Origin: Candidatus Endonucleibacter bathymodioli
GTDB taxonomy: Bacteria; Pseudomonadota; Gammaproteobacteria; Pseudomonadales; Endozoicomonadaceae
Direction: 5' to 3'
NCBI GenBank assembly: GCA_030674915.1
Contig: JASXSV010000009.1
Coordinates: 95,566-159,565 of the forward strand
DNA: 64,000 bases
The notes under the pieces are model-generated. The model had not been told where the DNA came from. It ran no database searches and saw only the letters and a program-made list of their open reading frames with translations. The position numbers were made by a program, and so were the translations under genes. Positions 36,372-47,184 of the stretch are shown here, piece by piece (the stretch's first letter is position 1; every line of letters starts with the position of its first letter).

Positions 36372-37808
36372 CTATAAGCCTATACATTTTTCTCCTAATT
36401 GCGCAGCCAGAGCACCAATATCACCCGCCCCCTGAGTTAACAACAAGTCACCACCCCTAAGCAAACCTGACAAAATATCAACAATATCATCTGGATTACT
36501 AATAAACACAGGATCAATCTTTCCTCTCTGACGTATACTCCGACAAATGCTGCGACTATCAGCACCTGCAATTACAGATTCACCGGCCGAATACACATCC
36601 ATTAGCAATAACACATCAACCTTAGATAAAACATCAACAAAATCCTCATACAAATCACGCGTCCTTGAGTATCGATGAGGCTGATAGATCATAACTAAGC
36701 GCCTATCTTTCCACCCTTGACGGATAGCATTAATGGTCGCCATGACTTCCGTTGGATGATGCCCATAATCATCCACCAACATTATATCGCCAATTGACGT
36801 TGCATAATCACCATAAATCTGAAAGCGGCGGCCTACACCACCAAACAATTTTAATCCTTCAGCAATAAGTTTTTTCGGCACCCCCTCATCTGCAGAAACA
36901 GCAAAAGCGGCAAGTGCATTTTGTACGTTATGCAGTCCAGGAATATCTATTTCAACAGGCAATAGGCCATCATGCCCTTTCCGCCCCAAATAAAAACAGG
37001 ACTTATTTTCTTTATATCTAACGTCTACAGCACAATAATCTGCATCCTCACTAACCCCGTAAGTGATAGTGCGTCGTTTAATTTTAGGTAAAATTTCTCT
37101 GACTACTGGACAATCAATACATACAACAGCAACACCATAAAAAGGAAGGTTATGCAAAAACTCAACAAATGTATTTTTTAGTTTCTCAAAATCACCATCG
37201 TAAGCCGACATGTGGTCAGTATCTATATTAGTAACTATTGCAACCATCGGCTGTAAATGCAAAAAAGATGCATCAGACTCATCAGCCTCTACAACCAAAT
37301 AACGACCACTTCCAAGCTTGGCATTGGTTCCCGCAGAGTTTAGCTGCCCCCCAATAACAAAGGTAGGATCAAGGCCACTGTGTCCAAACACAGAGGCAAT
37401 CAAGCTAGTTGTCGTAGTCTTACCGTGAGTCCCGGCTACAGCAATACCATGCCGATAGCGCATTAACTCCGCCAGCATTTCAGCCCTAGGTACGACAGGC
37501 ACCCGACATCTGCGAGCTTCAACAACTTCAGAATTATCAAATGGAACAGCCATTGAAGTAACAACAACATCCGCATCACTTACATTTTCACAGCGATGCC
37601 CAATGCTAATTTTAATACCAATCTTCTGAAGTCTCTCCGTAATGACTGATGACTTTACATCAGAGCCTGATATTAGATAACCTTCAGTCATCAGCACTTC
37701 TGCAATACCACACATGCCAACCCCACCAATACCCACAAAATGAATTCGTCGAATACGTTTCATTCCCTGTACATTAGGCGCCTCAGTGCTTGACTTGATA
37801 TCAGTCAT
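36372..37808 (-). CDS. murC: UDP-MurNAc--L-alanine ligase MurC
   Basis: First of the Mur ligases, adding L-Ala to UDP-MurNAc. The N-terminal Rossmann part is [18 protein letters not shown], the ATP loop GTHGKTTTT is at residues 126-134, and [10 protein letters not shown] is in the C-terminal half. 478 aa. It overlaps murG by 8 bp. Confidence 0.98.
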   Translation of the reverse strand: MTDIKSSTEAPNVQGMKRIRRIHFVGIGGVGMCGIAEVLMTEGYLISGSDVKSSVITERLQKIGIKISIGHRCENVSDADVVVTSMAVPFDNSEVVEARRCRVPVVPRAEMLAELMRYRHGIAVAGTHGKTTTTSLIASVFGHSGLDPTFVIGGQLNSAGTNAKLGSGRYLVVEADESDASFLHLQPMVAIVTNIDTDHMSAYDGDFEKLKNTFVEFLHNLPFYGVAVVCIDCPVVREILPKIKRRTITYGVSEDADYCAVDVRYKENKSCFYLGRKGHDGLLPVEIDIPGLHNVQNALAAFAVSADEGVPKKLIAEGLKLFGGVGRRFQIYGDYATSIGDIMLVDDYGHHPTEVMATINAIRQGWKDRRLVMIYQPHRYSRTRDLYEDFVDVLSKVDVLLLMDVYSAGESVIAGADSRSICRSIRQRGKIDPVFISNPDDIVDILSGLLRGGDLLLTQGAGDIGALAAQLGEKCIGL

Positions 37809-38895
37809 AACGGACCTCCAGACAATGATCTGCTATAACTTGAGCGGCTTGCATTTGACCAACAGCTTTAGCCGAAGCAGCCATGGACTCAAGACGCACA
37901 GAATCTCTGTCAAGATCCAATAATAATGTTATCAAAGTATCCTCATCCAACTGCTGCTGAAGCACCATCACGGCTGCACCTCGATCAACCAAATAACGTC
38001 CATTCACTGCCTGGTGATCATCCACCGCATAAGGGTAAGGAATAAGTATTGACGGACGTCCTGCGCCGGCCAACTCTGATACCGTTAAAGCCCCTGAACG
38101 ACACAAAACCAAATCAGCCCACCCATAAGCTCTAGCCATATCATCAATAAATGGCTCCACCCGATAAAACTGCTCCCCCACAATATTCAACTCATTACGT
38201 GCCGTTAGGCACTGTTTAATATTATCTCGTCCCGTCTGATGCCATATATCAAACTTTCCTTGTCCGTGAGAAAACACAAATGGAATCAACTTATTAATAG
38301 CAACAGCTCCTCTGCTCCCTCCCAAAACCAACAATCTTAATGGAGAACTCGCCTTATAACTATCTTGCTGAAAAATCGATGACCTCACTGGATTTCCAGT
38401 AGTAAATACCCCTCCATTACATTTACTACTAGAAAATGCACCAGGAAAACCCTCTAAAACTCGTGAAGCAAATCGTGACAAAAGTCGGTTAGTCAAACCA
38501 GCCACAGAATTCTGTTCATGAATAACCAAAGGAATACCTAATAGTTTGGCAGCAACTCCTCCAGGACCAGTAACATACCCCCCCATTCCAAGAACACAAA
38601 TAGGCTTCTGCTGCCTAAGAATTTTTACTGCTTTTAACAAAGAAACCACTAGACGCCACGGCGCTTTAAAGAGAAAACTAATTTTTTTCCCCCTAAGTCC
38701 TGTCACCGGGATAAAACTAATACCAAACCCATTTTTTGGCACTAAATCCGCCTCCATACTATCAGGAGTACCAATCCAGTGAATATTGCAACCTCTCCCA
38801 CGCAGCTCATCCGCTGTAGCAAGGGCCGGAAAAATATGTCCACCCGTGCCTCCTGCCATAATAACAATTGTTAAAGGTTGCTCATGCAGAGCCAT
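37801..38895 (-). CDS. murG: Lipid II synthase MurG
   Basis: Glycosyltransferase that adds GlcNAc to lipid I at the inner face of the membrane. [12 protein letters not shown] at the N-terminus, the G-loop [13 protein letters not shown], and the UDP-GlcNAc site [20 protein letters not shown] are all intact. 364 aa. It overlaps ftsW by 14 bp and murC by 8 bp, indicating tight translational coupling. Confidence 0.98.
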   Translation of the reverse strand: MALHEQPLTIVIMAGGTGGHIFPALATADELRGRGCNIHWIGTPDSMEADLVPKNGFGISFIPVTGLRGKKISFLFKAPWRLVVSLLKAVKILRQQKPICVLGMGGYVTGPGGVAAKLLGIPLVIHEQNSVAGLTNRLLSRFASRVLEGFPGAFSSSKCNGGVFTTGNPVRSSIFQQDSYKASSPLRLLVLGGSRGAVAINKLIPFVFSHGQGKFDIWHQTGRDNIKQCLTARNELNIVGEQFYRVEPFIDDMARAYGWADLVLCRSGALTVSELAGAGRPSILIPYPYAVDDHQAVNGRYLVDRGAAVMVLQQQLDEDTLITLLLDLDRDSVRLESMAASAKAVGQMQAAQVIADHCLEVRYD

Positions 38896-40063
38896 TACTT
38901 TGCCTTTTTTCTGTTTTATCTATATCGTTTTTTAGTCTGCGCTCATAATCAATTCTCAACAAAACACCAAAAGCTAAACAATTTATCAACAAACTACTCC
39001 CACCGTAACTAATCAGAGGTAAAGCCAACCCTTTCGTAGGCAAAACTCCGGTATTGACACCAATATTAATAAGTACTTGGATCACAAAAAGAAGCGCTAT
39101 ACCGTAGGCGGCAAAGCCATGAAACAGCAGCCCAATTCGTTCAGCACGAGCACCGATCTGCAACGAGCGCCAAGCCACAAACATAAATAATGAGAGCACT
39201 CCGAGACTGCCAATTGCCCCAAACTCTTCTGCCAACACTGCATACACAAAATCAGTATGAGCTTCAGGCAAATAAAAAAGCTTCTGAATGCTATTACCAA
39301 GCCCTTCACCAAACAATTCTCCTCGACCAAAAGCTATCAGCGACTGGGTAAGCTGATAACCACTACCAAATGCATGGGCCCAAGGATCCATGTAAGACGT
39401 CAATCGTGCCACTCTATAAGGCTCTGCAAGCACCAGCAGAACAACAACTCCAGAGGTGAGCACGATAAGAATCATGAACGGCAACAGCCTAGCACCCGCC
39501 ATAAAAATCATTCCCAAGGATGCTCCCATTAATACCACCAGTGAACCAAGATCTGGCTCAAGTAGCAATAAAACAGAAGAAAAAGCCAACACAAGCATAG
39601 GCTTCAGAAAACCAGTCCATCGTGCCCTAACCTCATCAAGTCTTCTAACTAAATAACCTGCCAAATAAATAACAATGCAAAGCTTAGCAGCCTCTGAAGC
39701 CTGTAAATTAAAAATACCCAGAGAAATCCAGCGAACACTGCCGTTGACCTCTCTCCCAATGACTAATACTAAAATCAGCAATCCCAACGCCAAAAACAAC
39801 AACGCCCAGCTATAACGCTCAATAATAAAGATAGGAACCATAAGCATTATCAATATGGTGACTAACCCTAAGATAACAAAAACTAGTTGTTTTAAAAAAA
39901 TCCTAAATGGGTTGGAAAATATACTTTCTGAAACATCAAACGATGCCGAACCTGCCATCACCAGTCCAGTGGAAAGAAGAAGAAGAAGAGCGCCTAATAG
40001 AGCAAAATCAATATACTTGGCATTTGCTCTATCCAACCCTATCGCCTTTTCCATAACCATCAT
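38882..40063 (-). CDS. ftsW: Septal peptidoglycan polymerase FtsW
   Basis: SEDS glycosyltransferase partnered with FtsI at the septum. About ten membrane helices, with the SEDS signatures YLPEAHTDFVYAVLAEEFG and GLALPLISYGGSSLLINC. 393 aa. The start overlaps the murD stop (ATGA). Confidence 0.97.
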   Translation of the reverse strand: MMVMEKAIGLDRANAKYIDFALLGALLLLLSTGLVMAGSASFDVSESIFSNPFRIFLKQLVFVILGLVTILIMLMVPIFIIERYSWALLFLALGLLILVLVIGREVNGSVRWISLGIFNLQASEAAKLCIVIYLAGYLVRRLDEVRARWTGFLKPMLVLAFSSVLLLLEPDLGSLVVLMGASLGMIFMAGARLLPFMILIVLTSGVVVLLVLAEPYRVARLTSYMDPWAHAFGSGYQLTQSLIAFGRGELFGEGLGNSIQKLFYLPEAHTDFVYAVLAEEFGAIGSLGVLSLFMFVAWRSLQIGARAERIGLLFHGFAAYGIALLFVIQVLINIGVNTGVLPTKGLALPLISYGGSSLLINCLAFGVLLRIDYERRLKNDIDKTEKRQSNGSA

Positions 40064-41424
40064 GACATATGCACCGAAAGCATCTCATTTACTATTTTAC
40101 AAAACTGCTCTCCTCGATGTTCAAAGCTAGTAAACATATCAAAACTTGCACAGGCCGGAGCCAACAGCACCACATCACCAAACCTGCTAACCTCCCTAGC
40201 AACTACCACAGCCTCACGCAAACTTTTTGTTCGAGTAACTGCTGCACAGCCTGCTAATTGTTTTTCAAGCACCTCCGCATCACGACCCATAAGAATAAGA
40301 TGTCTCACATGATTTTTGACGGAGTCTTTCATTGCGAAAAAGTCGGCACCTTTTCCATCACCCCCAGCTATAAGCACAATTTTACCAGAGTTGCACCGAC
40401 CCAACCCCTCCATAGCTGCAATACTTGCCCCAACATTCGTTGCCTTGGAATCATTAATCCAACGCACCCCCCGAGCCTCAGCAATAAACTGACAACGGTG
40501 AGGCAAACCAGTGAACAGACAAATGGCCTCCAGCATTGATTCAAGCCTAATACCAACAGCCTCTCCCAACGCCAGAGCAGCCAGTACATTCATATAATTA
40601 TGATGCCCAGCGATGTGTATTCTGGAAGCATTTATTAATCTGGACATGCCTTTATACAGCCAAATAGACTCACCCTCACATTTTAAACCAAATTGTCCTA
40701 TATCAGGAACATCACCGGTAAACCCTGTGCGATAAGTCGCATACTTAGGAAGTGGCACAGACAAAGAATCATCGATATTATAGATAGCCGTCTTGCACCC
40801 CTTATAAACTTTCTGTTTTACCCTATGATAAGCAGTCAAAGACGAATACCTATCCATATGATCATGGCTAATATTCAGCACTGTCGCAGCTTCTGCGCAC
40901 AGAGATTCTGTGGTCTCAAGCTGAAAACTAGAAAGTTCTAAAACATACAGCTCTATACGAGGCTCAAGAAGATCAAGAACAGATATCCCAATATTTCCAC
41001 CTACAGCCACATTAATCCCATCCTGCCGAGCCATCTCTCCAAGTAACGTGGTTACAGTGCTTTTACCATTAGTTCCTGTGATAGCTACAATAGGTACATC
41101 CGTAACACCCCGACAAAACAGCTCAATATCACCTATAGCCTTTACCCCTTTAGCAAGCGCTGCCGCTATATCTGGTTGAGCCAAGGGTATACCAGGACTT
41201 ACAATCAACTCATCCGCACTACAAAGAAGCTCTCGATTAAAATCACCAAGAACAATTGGTATTTCAGGATAATGCTGATAAAACTCCTTCAACCCAGGAG
41301 GCGATGTGCGACTATCTACAACAGAAAACGGCAGCCCCTCATGGGAAAGGTAGCGGATACAGGACAAACCAGTCTGACCAAGACCAACAACAACACGGTT
41401 ACAGCTTGTGCTAATGAGAGACAT
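40060..41424 (-). CDS. murD: UDP-MurNAc-L-Ala--D-Glu ligase MurD
   Basis: Adds D-Glu to the growing peptide stem. It has VVVGLGQTGLSCIRYL, the ATP loop AITGTNGKSTVTTLLG, and INDSKATNVGAS in the C-terminal half. 454 aa, intact. It would normally start just after mraY, but 1.7 kb with an IS5-family insertion now separates the two, so murD and the genes after it depend on read-through from the IS or on a local promoter in 41425-41560. Confidence 0.97.
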   Translation of the reverse strand: MSLISTSCNRVVVGLGQTGLSCIRYLSHEGLPFSVVDSRTSPPGLKEFYQHYPEIPIVLGDFNRELLCSADELIVSPGIPLAQPDIAAALAKGVKAIGDIELFCRGVTDVPIVAITGTNGKSTVTTLLGEMARQDGINVAVGGNIGISVLDLLEPRIELYVLELSSFQLETTESLCAEAATVLNISHDHMDRYSSLTAYHRVKQKVYKGCKTAIYNIDDSLSVPLPKYATYRTGFTGDVPDIGQFGLKCEGESIWLYKGMSRLINASRIHIAGHHNYMNVLAALALGEAVGIRLESMLEAICLFTGLPHRCQFIAEARGVRWINDSKATNVGASIAAMEGLGRCNSGKIVLIAGGDGKGADFFAMKDSVKNHVRHLILMGRDAEVLEKQLAGCAAVTRTKSLREAVVVAREVSRFGDVVLLAPACASFDMFTSFEHRGEQFCKIVNEMLSVHMS

Positions 41425-41559
41425 TTATTTTTCTCCAGCTTTACTCATTACACTCCGCATACCTCCACTATCAGGAAACAAATAATTATCGGAACCACTG
41501 AAAAAATGATAAAACCACTCTTGCTACCCAAACACAAAAACAAAAATGTTACATCATAG

Positions 41560-42761
41560 TGAGACCTTTGCACGATAACGCTGCATAAGCCCCACTATTA
41601 ATTAAATTGTATTTTTTTGAGGATAAAGCCTTAAAAAACACAATTACAGTTCGAATATGCGCCATTCGAGCCATTTCACCCTTCATTTTCGATTTTCAGA
41701 CGCAACTTGCCTGCTGAATCGATAAACCTCGTTTAATATTGTGCGCCACACACATTATTTCAAAACGTGTGCGATTTCGGCTTAAGCCAAGATAACGAGC
41801 TTTCGCCATGCCGTAGTGTAATTTCAAAACGCCAAATACTCGCTCCACAGTGCAGCGCACGCCAGAATGTAAACGGTTAAAGCACTTATCATGTTCTGTT
41901 AATGGTTTATTTCGATAAGCACGTCTTATTATTCTGTTATCAATATTTCTATCATCCAGCCATTCACTGTGCTTCTTGCTGGAATAAGCACTATCCGCAT
42001 AAACAGACGACTCTTCACCATCTAATAGCTCAGTGAAACAATTTGAATCGTGAATATTTCCTGCTGTGTAACCGATCGATTTTATCAACCCATCCTCATC
42101 GACATTTATGTGCGCTTTATAGCCGTAGGTACTTTTACTCTTCCCGTCAGAACCTGCTTTCACGTTCCACTTCGCGTCAGGATCCTGTGTTGAGTGCTTG
42201 TCTTTATCCTTATTTGGGCGACACTGTTTAGCCTCAATTACGCTAGCATCAACAATACTGATACCTCCAGATTTAATATAAAGACCTTTATCTATAAGCT
42301 GGGAATTGATTTCTTGAAGCAACTTATCCATAAGCAACAACTTATCGAGCTTCTGTCTAAATCGCCAAAAAGTACTGTGGTCCGGCACTGACTCTGAAAT
42401 GTCGAGCGCAATAAATCGACGAAATAAAAGATCGCGAGCAAGCTGTTTCTCTAGGGCCGAATCGCTTAATTTATACCAACTTTGCAGCAGCAGTGCCTTA
42501 AACATCATCAGTGGAGGCCATGCCTTTTCGCCTCGAGAACTTGAATGTATATCTTTCAGATGATGCTCTAAGCGATCCCAATCAATGAGTTCATGGACAG
42601 AGTCGAGTTCTTTCACTGCATCGTGATCAATCAGCATTGAATCTGCTAGACTGCGTTGTTTCAGATTTTTCCAAGCCATAATTTCACCGAAAGGCATTGA
42701 TTGTGCAAGGCTTATTATACCTGATTTTCAGTTATTTAGCGAGATTCGTGCAAAGGTCTCA
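41560..42761 (-). mobile_element. IS5-family insertion sequence inside the dcw cluster
   Basis: A 1.2-kb element with terminal inverted repeats (TGAGACCTTTGCACGA at the left; its exact complement at the right, then imperfect). ATAGT lies directly outside GAGACC/GGTCTC on both sides, which looks like a 5-bp target duplication (or TAG if the outermost T/A belongs to the element). The transposase is intact and points the same way as the dcw genes. Partial copies of the same element lie at 13131-13254 and from 63611 on. Confidence 0.92.
41696..42679 (-). CDS. IS5-family transposase
   Basis: DDE transposase. The N-terminal DUF772-like part (MAWKNLKQRSLADSMLIDHD..., PLMMFKALLLQSWYKLSD) is followed by catalytic Asp in SIVDASVIEAKQ, Asp in VYADSAYSSKKH, and Glu in CTVERVFGVLKLHYGMAKAR. 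328 aa from the ATG at 42679; six more codons are open upstream. Full length without frameshift, unlike the copy at 63611. Confidence 0.95.
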   Translation of the reverse strand: MAWKNLKQRSLADSMLIDHDAVKELDSVHELIDWDRLEHHLKDIHSSSRGEKAWPPLMMFKALLLQSWYKLSDSALEKQLARDLLFRRFIALDISESVPDHSTFWRFRQKLDKLLLMDKLLQEINSQLIDKGLYIKSGGISIVDASVIEAKQCRPNKDKDKHSTQDPDAKWNVKAGSDGKSKSTYGYKAHINVDEDGLIKSIGYTAGNIHDSNCFTELLDGEESSVYADSAYSSKKHSEWLDDRNIDNRIIRRAYRNKPLTEHDKCFNRLHSGVRCTVERVFGVLKLHYGMAKARYLGLSRNRTRFEIMCVAHNIKRGLSIQQASCV

Positions 42762-43130
42762 TAGTAAATCTATACCATTATATTTAAATATTCGTTTATG
42801 TTGACTGTGCGTTCTACTTTACTTATATACAATAAACCTCAGAATAAGTCCATAGTCATTCAATAGTGCAGTTTTCTACAGACTAGTGAGAACTAATATC
42901 AAATAACAACGCCCTTACCAATAGTGAACATCAACTATATACCCAACACTCATGTCAATTGAAGACGTGATATTGCTTACTGCTTACACCCTCAAGGGAA
43001 GTGAGTGTAAACACCAACAAGCAAGCAGACCCACGTAACCTAAATATAAAATAAAAATCAATACTAACAGTAAAGTGAGATCCTTATTCACAGGCTCCTT
43101 AGGTTAGACTAATCTACGCTCCACCGCCAC
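42762..43130. other. Spacer between the IS5 element and mraY
   Basis: 369 bp of AT-rich DNA with no ORF, IS end or clear terminator. In the usual cluster mraY and murD are nearly adjacent, so even without the IS this spacer is unusually long. Confidence 0.5.
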
Positions 43131-44213
43131 CTAACGAATCTTCAGGGTTGCCAACCCCAACAACACCAATACTAGAGAAATAATCCAGAATCGGACGATA
43201 ACTCTCGGCTCAGGCCAACCCTTTAACTCAAAATGATGATGCAACGGCGCCATTTTAAAAATACGTCGACCTGTTAATTTAAACGATCCCACCTGAAGAA
43301 TTACGGAAACCGTTTCCATAACAAAAACACCACCCATGATAACCAGCACTACCTCCTGCCTGACAATTACAGCAATAACACCCAGTGCTGAACCTAGGGC
43401 AAGCGCACCCACGTCACCCATAAACACTTGAGCAGGATAAGTATTAAACCACAAAAAACCTAAACCAGCACCGGCAATAGCCCCGCAGCATATAATGAGT
43501 TCTCCCGAACCAGGAATCGCCGGCATCAAGAGATAATTAGCAAAACTGGCATGACCACTGACATAAGCAAAAACCCCTAATGCCGCACTGACCAATACCG
43601 TTGGCATTATCGCCAATCCATCAAGACCATCTGTTAAGTTAACCGCATTACTAGTACCAACAATAGTTAAATAAGCCAACACAATAAAAGCGGGCCCCAT
43701 TTGGATTGACACATTCTTAAAAAATGGCACTATCAACGCCGTCTCCACCGGCCACTGTGCAATATGGTACAGAAATAATGCCGCTCCTAAACCAGCAATG
43801 GATTGCCAAAAATACTTCCAACGCCCTGGTAATCCTCTAGAGTTTTTCTGAACAACCTTCCGATGGTCGTCAACCCAGCCAATAATTCCAAAAGCACACA
43901 TTACCACCAGCACCAGCCAAAGGTATGTATTGGTAAGGCTTCCCCACAACAGAGTACTAACTACTATTGACACAAGGATAAGTGCTCCACCCATGGTGGG
44001 CGTTCCTGCCTTGCTCAAATGACTTTTCGGACCATCAGATCTGATACTTTGACCAATCTGGTGATAACTGAGATGACGAATTAGATATGGACCTAAACAC
44101 AAACTAATTCCTAGCGCTGTCAATAGCCCAAAAATAGCTCTCAACGTAAGGTACTTAACAATCCCAAAGCCATGATAATATTGGGATAAAAAATCCGCCA
44201 ACCAGAGCAACAT
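43131..44213 (-). CDS. mraY: Phospho-MurNAc-pentapeptide translocase MraY
   Basis: Makes lipid I on undecaprenyl phosphate in the inner membrane. Ten helices, with the active-site segments [25 protein letters not shown] and the [14 protein letters not shown] motif. 360 aa. It starts directly after the murF stop. Confidence 0.98.
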   Translation of the reverse strand: MLLWLADFLSQYYHGFGIVKYLTLRAIFGLLTALGISLCLGPYLIRHLSYHQIGQSIRSDGPKSHLSKAGTPTMGGALILVSIVVSTLLWGSLTNTYLWLVLVVMCAFGIIGWVDDHRKVVQKNSRGLPGRWKYFWQSIAGLGAALFLYHIAQWPVETALIVPFFKNVSIQMGPAFIVLAYLTIVGTSNAVNLTDGLDGLAIMPTVLVSAALGVFAYVSGHASFANYLLMPAIPGSGELIICCGAIAGAGLGFLWFNTYPAQVFMGDVGALALGSALGVIAVIVRQEVVLVIMGGVFVMETVSVILQVGSFKLTGRRIFKMAPLHHHFELKGWPEPRVIVRFWIISLVLVLLGLATLKIR

Positions 44214-45653
44214 CTAGCATTCTCCTTTATACTCAGGCCCCACAAGAAACCTGACAACATCTAACATTTCCATATCCTTTGAGCCTTTAACAAGTATTGA
44301 CAAAGCATCTCCTGATGTTTTATTAATCAGAGAGTCAACCCAATTTATTAATGCTACCTTGCTCTCAAAGTGACACCCTTCTTCCCCAAACTCATCACAT
44401 GCTAACTTTGCATGAACTCCCAATCCTGCAAAGTATTCTATTCCTTGCTCTCTAGCATAGCGACCAATTTCTCTGTGCCTCTCTTCCGACACAGCACCTA
44501 GCTCAAGCATATCTCCAAACACCATAACACTCTCGCCAGGACAGTCGGAAAGCTGATCAATTGCCGCTAACGTCGCTTTAGGGTTGGCGTTATACGTTTC
44601 ATCAAAAACAATAACAGGCTGCCGACCAGGAACAGTCGATAAAGTGTAACGCAAACCTCTCCTCTGAAATGGGCGTGCTTTTTCCAAACCATTAACAATA
44701 GTAGCTAACTCAACTCCTACCGCAAGACATGCAATAGCAGCGCAACACGCATTGGCAACCTGATGACGCCCCCAAAAAGACAAGTTCACAGGGATACTCT
44801 CATCAAAAGCACAAAGATCAAAGCTCATACCTCTGTCAGAAGACCTGATATTCAACCCAACGCAATCTGCTTCCACACTCCCAAGGCTAAAGGAGAGTAT
44901 TTTTCGACCCGATACCGCCAAGACCCGTTCACGCCATATTGGAAAAAATACATCCTCTCTATTTAGAACTGCAATACCATCTTCATCAAGAGAATCAAGA
45001 ATAAAGCCTTTTTCTTCAGCTACACCTTGAACGGATTCCAAGCCTGCCAAATGAGCCTCAGCTGCATTAGTAATTACTGCAACACTAGGCATGGCCAACG
45101 TTGAGAGATAACCGATCTCACCCGGAGAGCTAGTACCAATCTCAATCACTGCGTTCTCATGAGATTTTTCTATCCGAAATAACGTCAGAGGAACACCATA
45201 GCCATTATTAAGGTTACCGAACGTTGAAAGTACCTTCGTCTGCTCCGATAAGATTGCCAAAAGCATTTCTTTTACCGATGTTTTACCACAGGAACCAGTA
45301 ATAGCTATCACCCTACCAGTAAACTCATTGCGGTTAAGACGACCAAGCTTGCCTAACGCCAGGAAAGTATCACTAACCCTTATCTGGATCATATCCACAT
45401 CTTCGGATACAGTATCAACCACTGCAGCTATCGCTCCAGCCTCCCGCGCCTTTGCTAGATACTGGTGCCCATCAAAACGAGGCCCCTTAATAGCAACAAA
45501 CAACTCCCCTGCTGACACGACCCTACTATCAATACTAATGCCAGTAATAGGGGTAGCAGCAACTGTTTGCCTTTTCATCTCAGCCGTAGCCCCTGCCAAC
45601 AACTCCCCATCCAGATAGGCACTAATTTCACCCAAAATAAAAGGTCTAATCAT
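44214..45653 (-). CDS. murF: UDP-MurNAc-tripeptide--D-Ala-D-Ala ligase MurF
   Basis: Adds the D-Ala-D-Ala made by Ddl. The ATP loop is ITGSCGKTSVKEML; DETYNANPKA and FGDMLELGAVSEERH are typical of the C-terminal half. 479 aa. It overlaps murE by 4 bp. Confidence 0.97.
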   Translation of the reverse strand: MIRPFILGEISAYLDGELLAGATAEMKRQTVAATPITGISIDSRVVSAGELFVAIKGPRFDGHQYLAKAREAGAIAAVVDTVSEDVDMIQIRVSDTFLALGKLGRLNRNEFTGRVIAITGSCGKTSVKEMLLAILSEQTKVLSTFGNLNNGYGVPLTLFRIEKSHENAVIEIGTSSPGEIGYLSTLAMPSVAVITNAAEAHLAGLESVQGVAEEKGFILDSLDEDGIAVLNREDVFFPIWRERVLAVSGRKILSFSLGSVEADCVGLNIRSSDRGMSFDLCAFDESIPVNLSFWGRHQVANACCAAIACLAVGVELATIVNGLEKARPFQRRGLRYTLSTVPGRQPVIVFDETYNANPKATLAAIDQLSDCPGESVMVFGDMLELGAVSEERHREIGRYAREQGIEYFAGLGVHAKLACDEFGEEGCHFESKVALINWVDSLINKTSGDALSILVKGSKDMEMLDVVRFLVGPEYKGEC

Positions 45654-47155
45654 GGCTTATTCCACTTTTCAAGAGCATTACCAACATGGTAACAGTCATC
45701 AAAAGGATATCTAACACCATTCACTTCTTGATAGGCTTCACATCCCTTCCCAGCAACCACAATAATGTCATCGATATCAGCTGTGGCTATCCCCTTGGCA
45801 ATCGCGTCGGCTCGGCTAACAACCACATCTAACCTCTGCCAGGCATATTTATCAACTCCCTCCAAAGCGTCGCTAATAATAGCTTCGGGAGATTCTGTGC
45901 GTGGGTTATCACTGGTTAAAATAACATTATCTGCTCCCTGAACCGCAGCTTCCAACATCAATGGACGCTTCCCCTTATCACGATCACCTCCACAACCAAA
46001 CACACAACTTAGTTTTTTAGCACCGTGCTCTCGCAAGGAACTTAGAACACTTTTCAGGGCACTCGGTGTATGAGCATAATCAACCAGCACCAAAGGTTTA
46101 TTACCACCACCCAGACGCTGCATACGTCCTGGAACAGCCTCTAAACTGGATAACAACGGCACAACTTTACTCAGACTACAACCAAACACACCCAATGTCG
46201 CCATCACTGCTAGCAAATTCTCCAGATTAAACCTTCCCATCAGCGGTGTACTTATTTCAAAAATACCCCAAGGCGAATGAATAATAGCTTCCATCCCTTC
46301 GACTAAAAACTTAACTTCTGAAGCATAAACGTTTGCTGAACTATCTGACAAAGACCAAGTAATAATATTCAGTCCTTTAGGACAAGCAGATAACATCATA
46401 TCTGCATAGGGATCATCTTGATTGATGATCGCATTTGCTAATAACTGATCAGAAAATAAAAGAGACTTTGCAGCAGCGTATTCATCCATGCCACGATAGG
46501 AGTCAAGATGATCTCGACTAATATTGGTAAACACTCCCACATCAAACCTAACACCGTCAACACGCCCTTGCTCAAGACCATGAGAGGAAACTTCCATAGC
46601 CAGAGAAGAAGTCCCCGTACCATCAAGACTTGCAATAAATTTATGCGTAGAAATAACATCCGGAGTTGTATTCAACATAGGCTCAAGCGCTGCTGTCAAA
46701 CCCTTACCAAGAGTACCCATAATTGCACAACGCTGACCCATAACGGACAAAATATTGGCCAAAAACCAACAGCAGGACGTTTTACCATTTGTGCCAGTAA
46801 CTCCAATGACTTTTACTTTTTCAGAACAAGAGCGGTAATATCGCGCTGCAATAATACCAACGCTACTTTTTAAATCCTGAACACACACTACAGGAATATC
46901 AATTCCAGCCCACTTTGACGAATAGCTATTCTTACCATCAGCCTCCGCAAGAATGGCTGAAGCTCCGCGCTGACAAGCATGAACAACAAACTCTCGTCCA
47001 TCCGAAGCAATACCTGGCATAGCCAAAAACAACTCACCCCCAACAATCTTTCGACTATCGAGAACAAGACCAGATATCGACCTGTCATCATCTACAAGAG
47101 CCGCTCCTAGCTGTAACAATACATCATTAAATGTCGCTATCTGCCTTCCTGTCAT
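45650..47155 (-). CDS. murE: UDP-MurNAc-tripeptide synthetase MurE (meso-DAP type)
   Basis: Adds the third residue of the stem peptide. The ATP loop is GVTGTNGKTSCCWFLA. The specificity motif LTSDNPRTE (DNPR) indicates meso-diaminopimelate rather than Lys, as expected in Gram-negatives. 501 aa. It starts 29 bp after ftsI. Confidence 0.97.
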   Translation of the reverse strand: MTGRQIATFNDVLLQLGAALVDDDRSISGLVLDSRKIVGGELFLAMPGIASDGREFVVHACQRGASAILAEADGKNSYSSKWAGIDIPVVCVQDLKSSVGIIAARYYRSCSEKVKVIGVTGTNGKTSCCWFLANILSVMGQRCAIMGTLGKGLTAALEPMLNTTPDVISTHKFIASLDGTGTSSLAMEVSSHGLEQGRVDGVRFDVGVFTNISRDHLDSYRGMDEYAAAKSLLFSDQLLANAIINQDDPYADMMLSACPKGLNIITWSLSDSSANVYASEVKFLVEGMEAIIHSPWGIFEISTPLMGRFNLENLLAVMATLGVFGCSLSKVVPLLSSLEAVPGRMQRLGGGNKPLVLVDYAHTPSALKSVLSSLREHGAKKLSCVFGCGGDRDKGKRPLMLEAAVQGADNVILTSDNPRTESPEAIISDALEGVDKYAWQRLDVVVSRADAIAKGIATADIDDIIVVAGKGCEAYQEVNGVRYPFDDCYHVGNALEKWNKP

Positions 47156-47184
47156 TACTCGCCCAACTTGATCAATCAGGAAAA

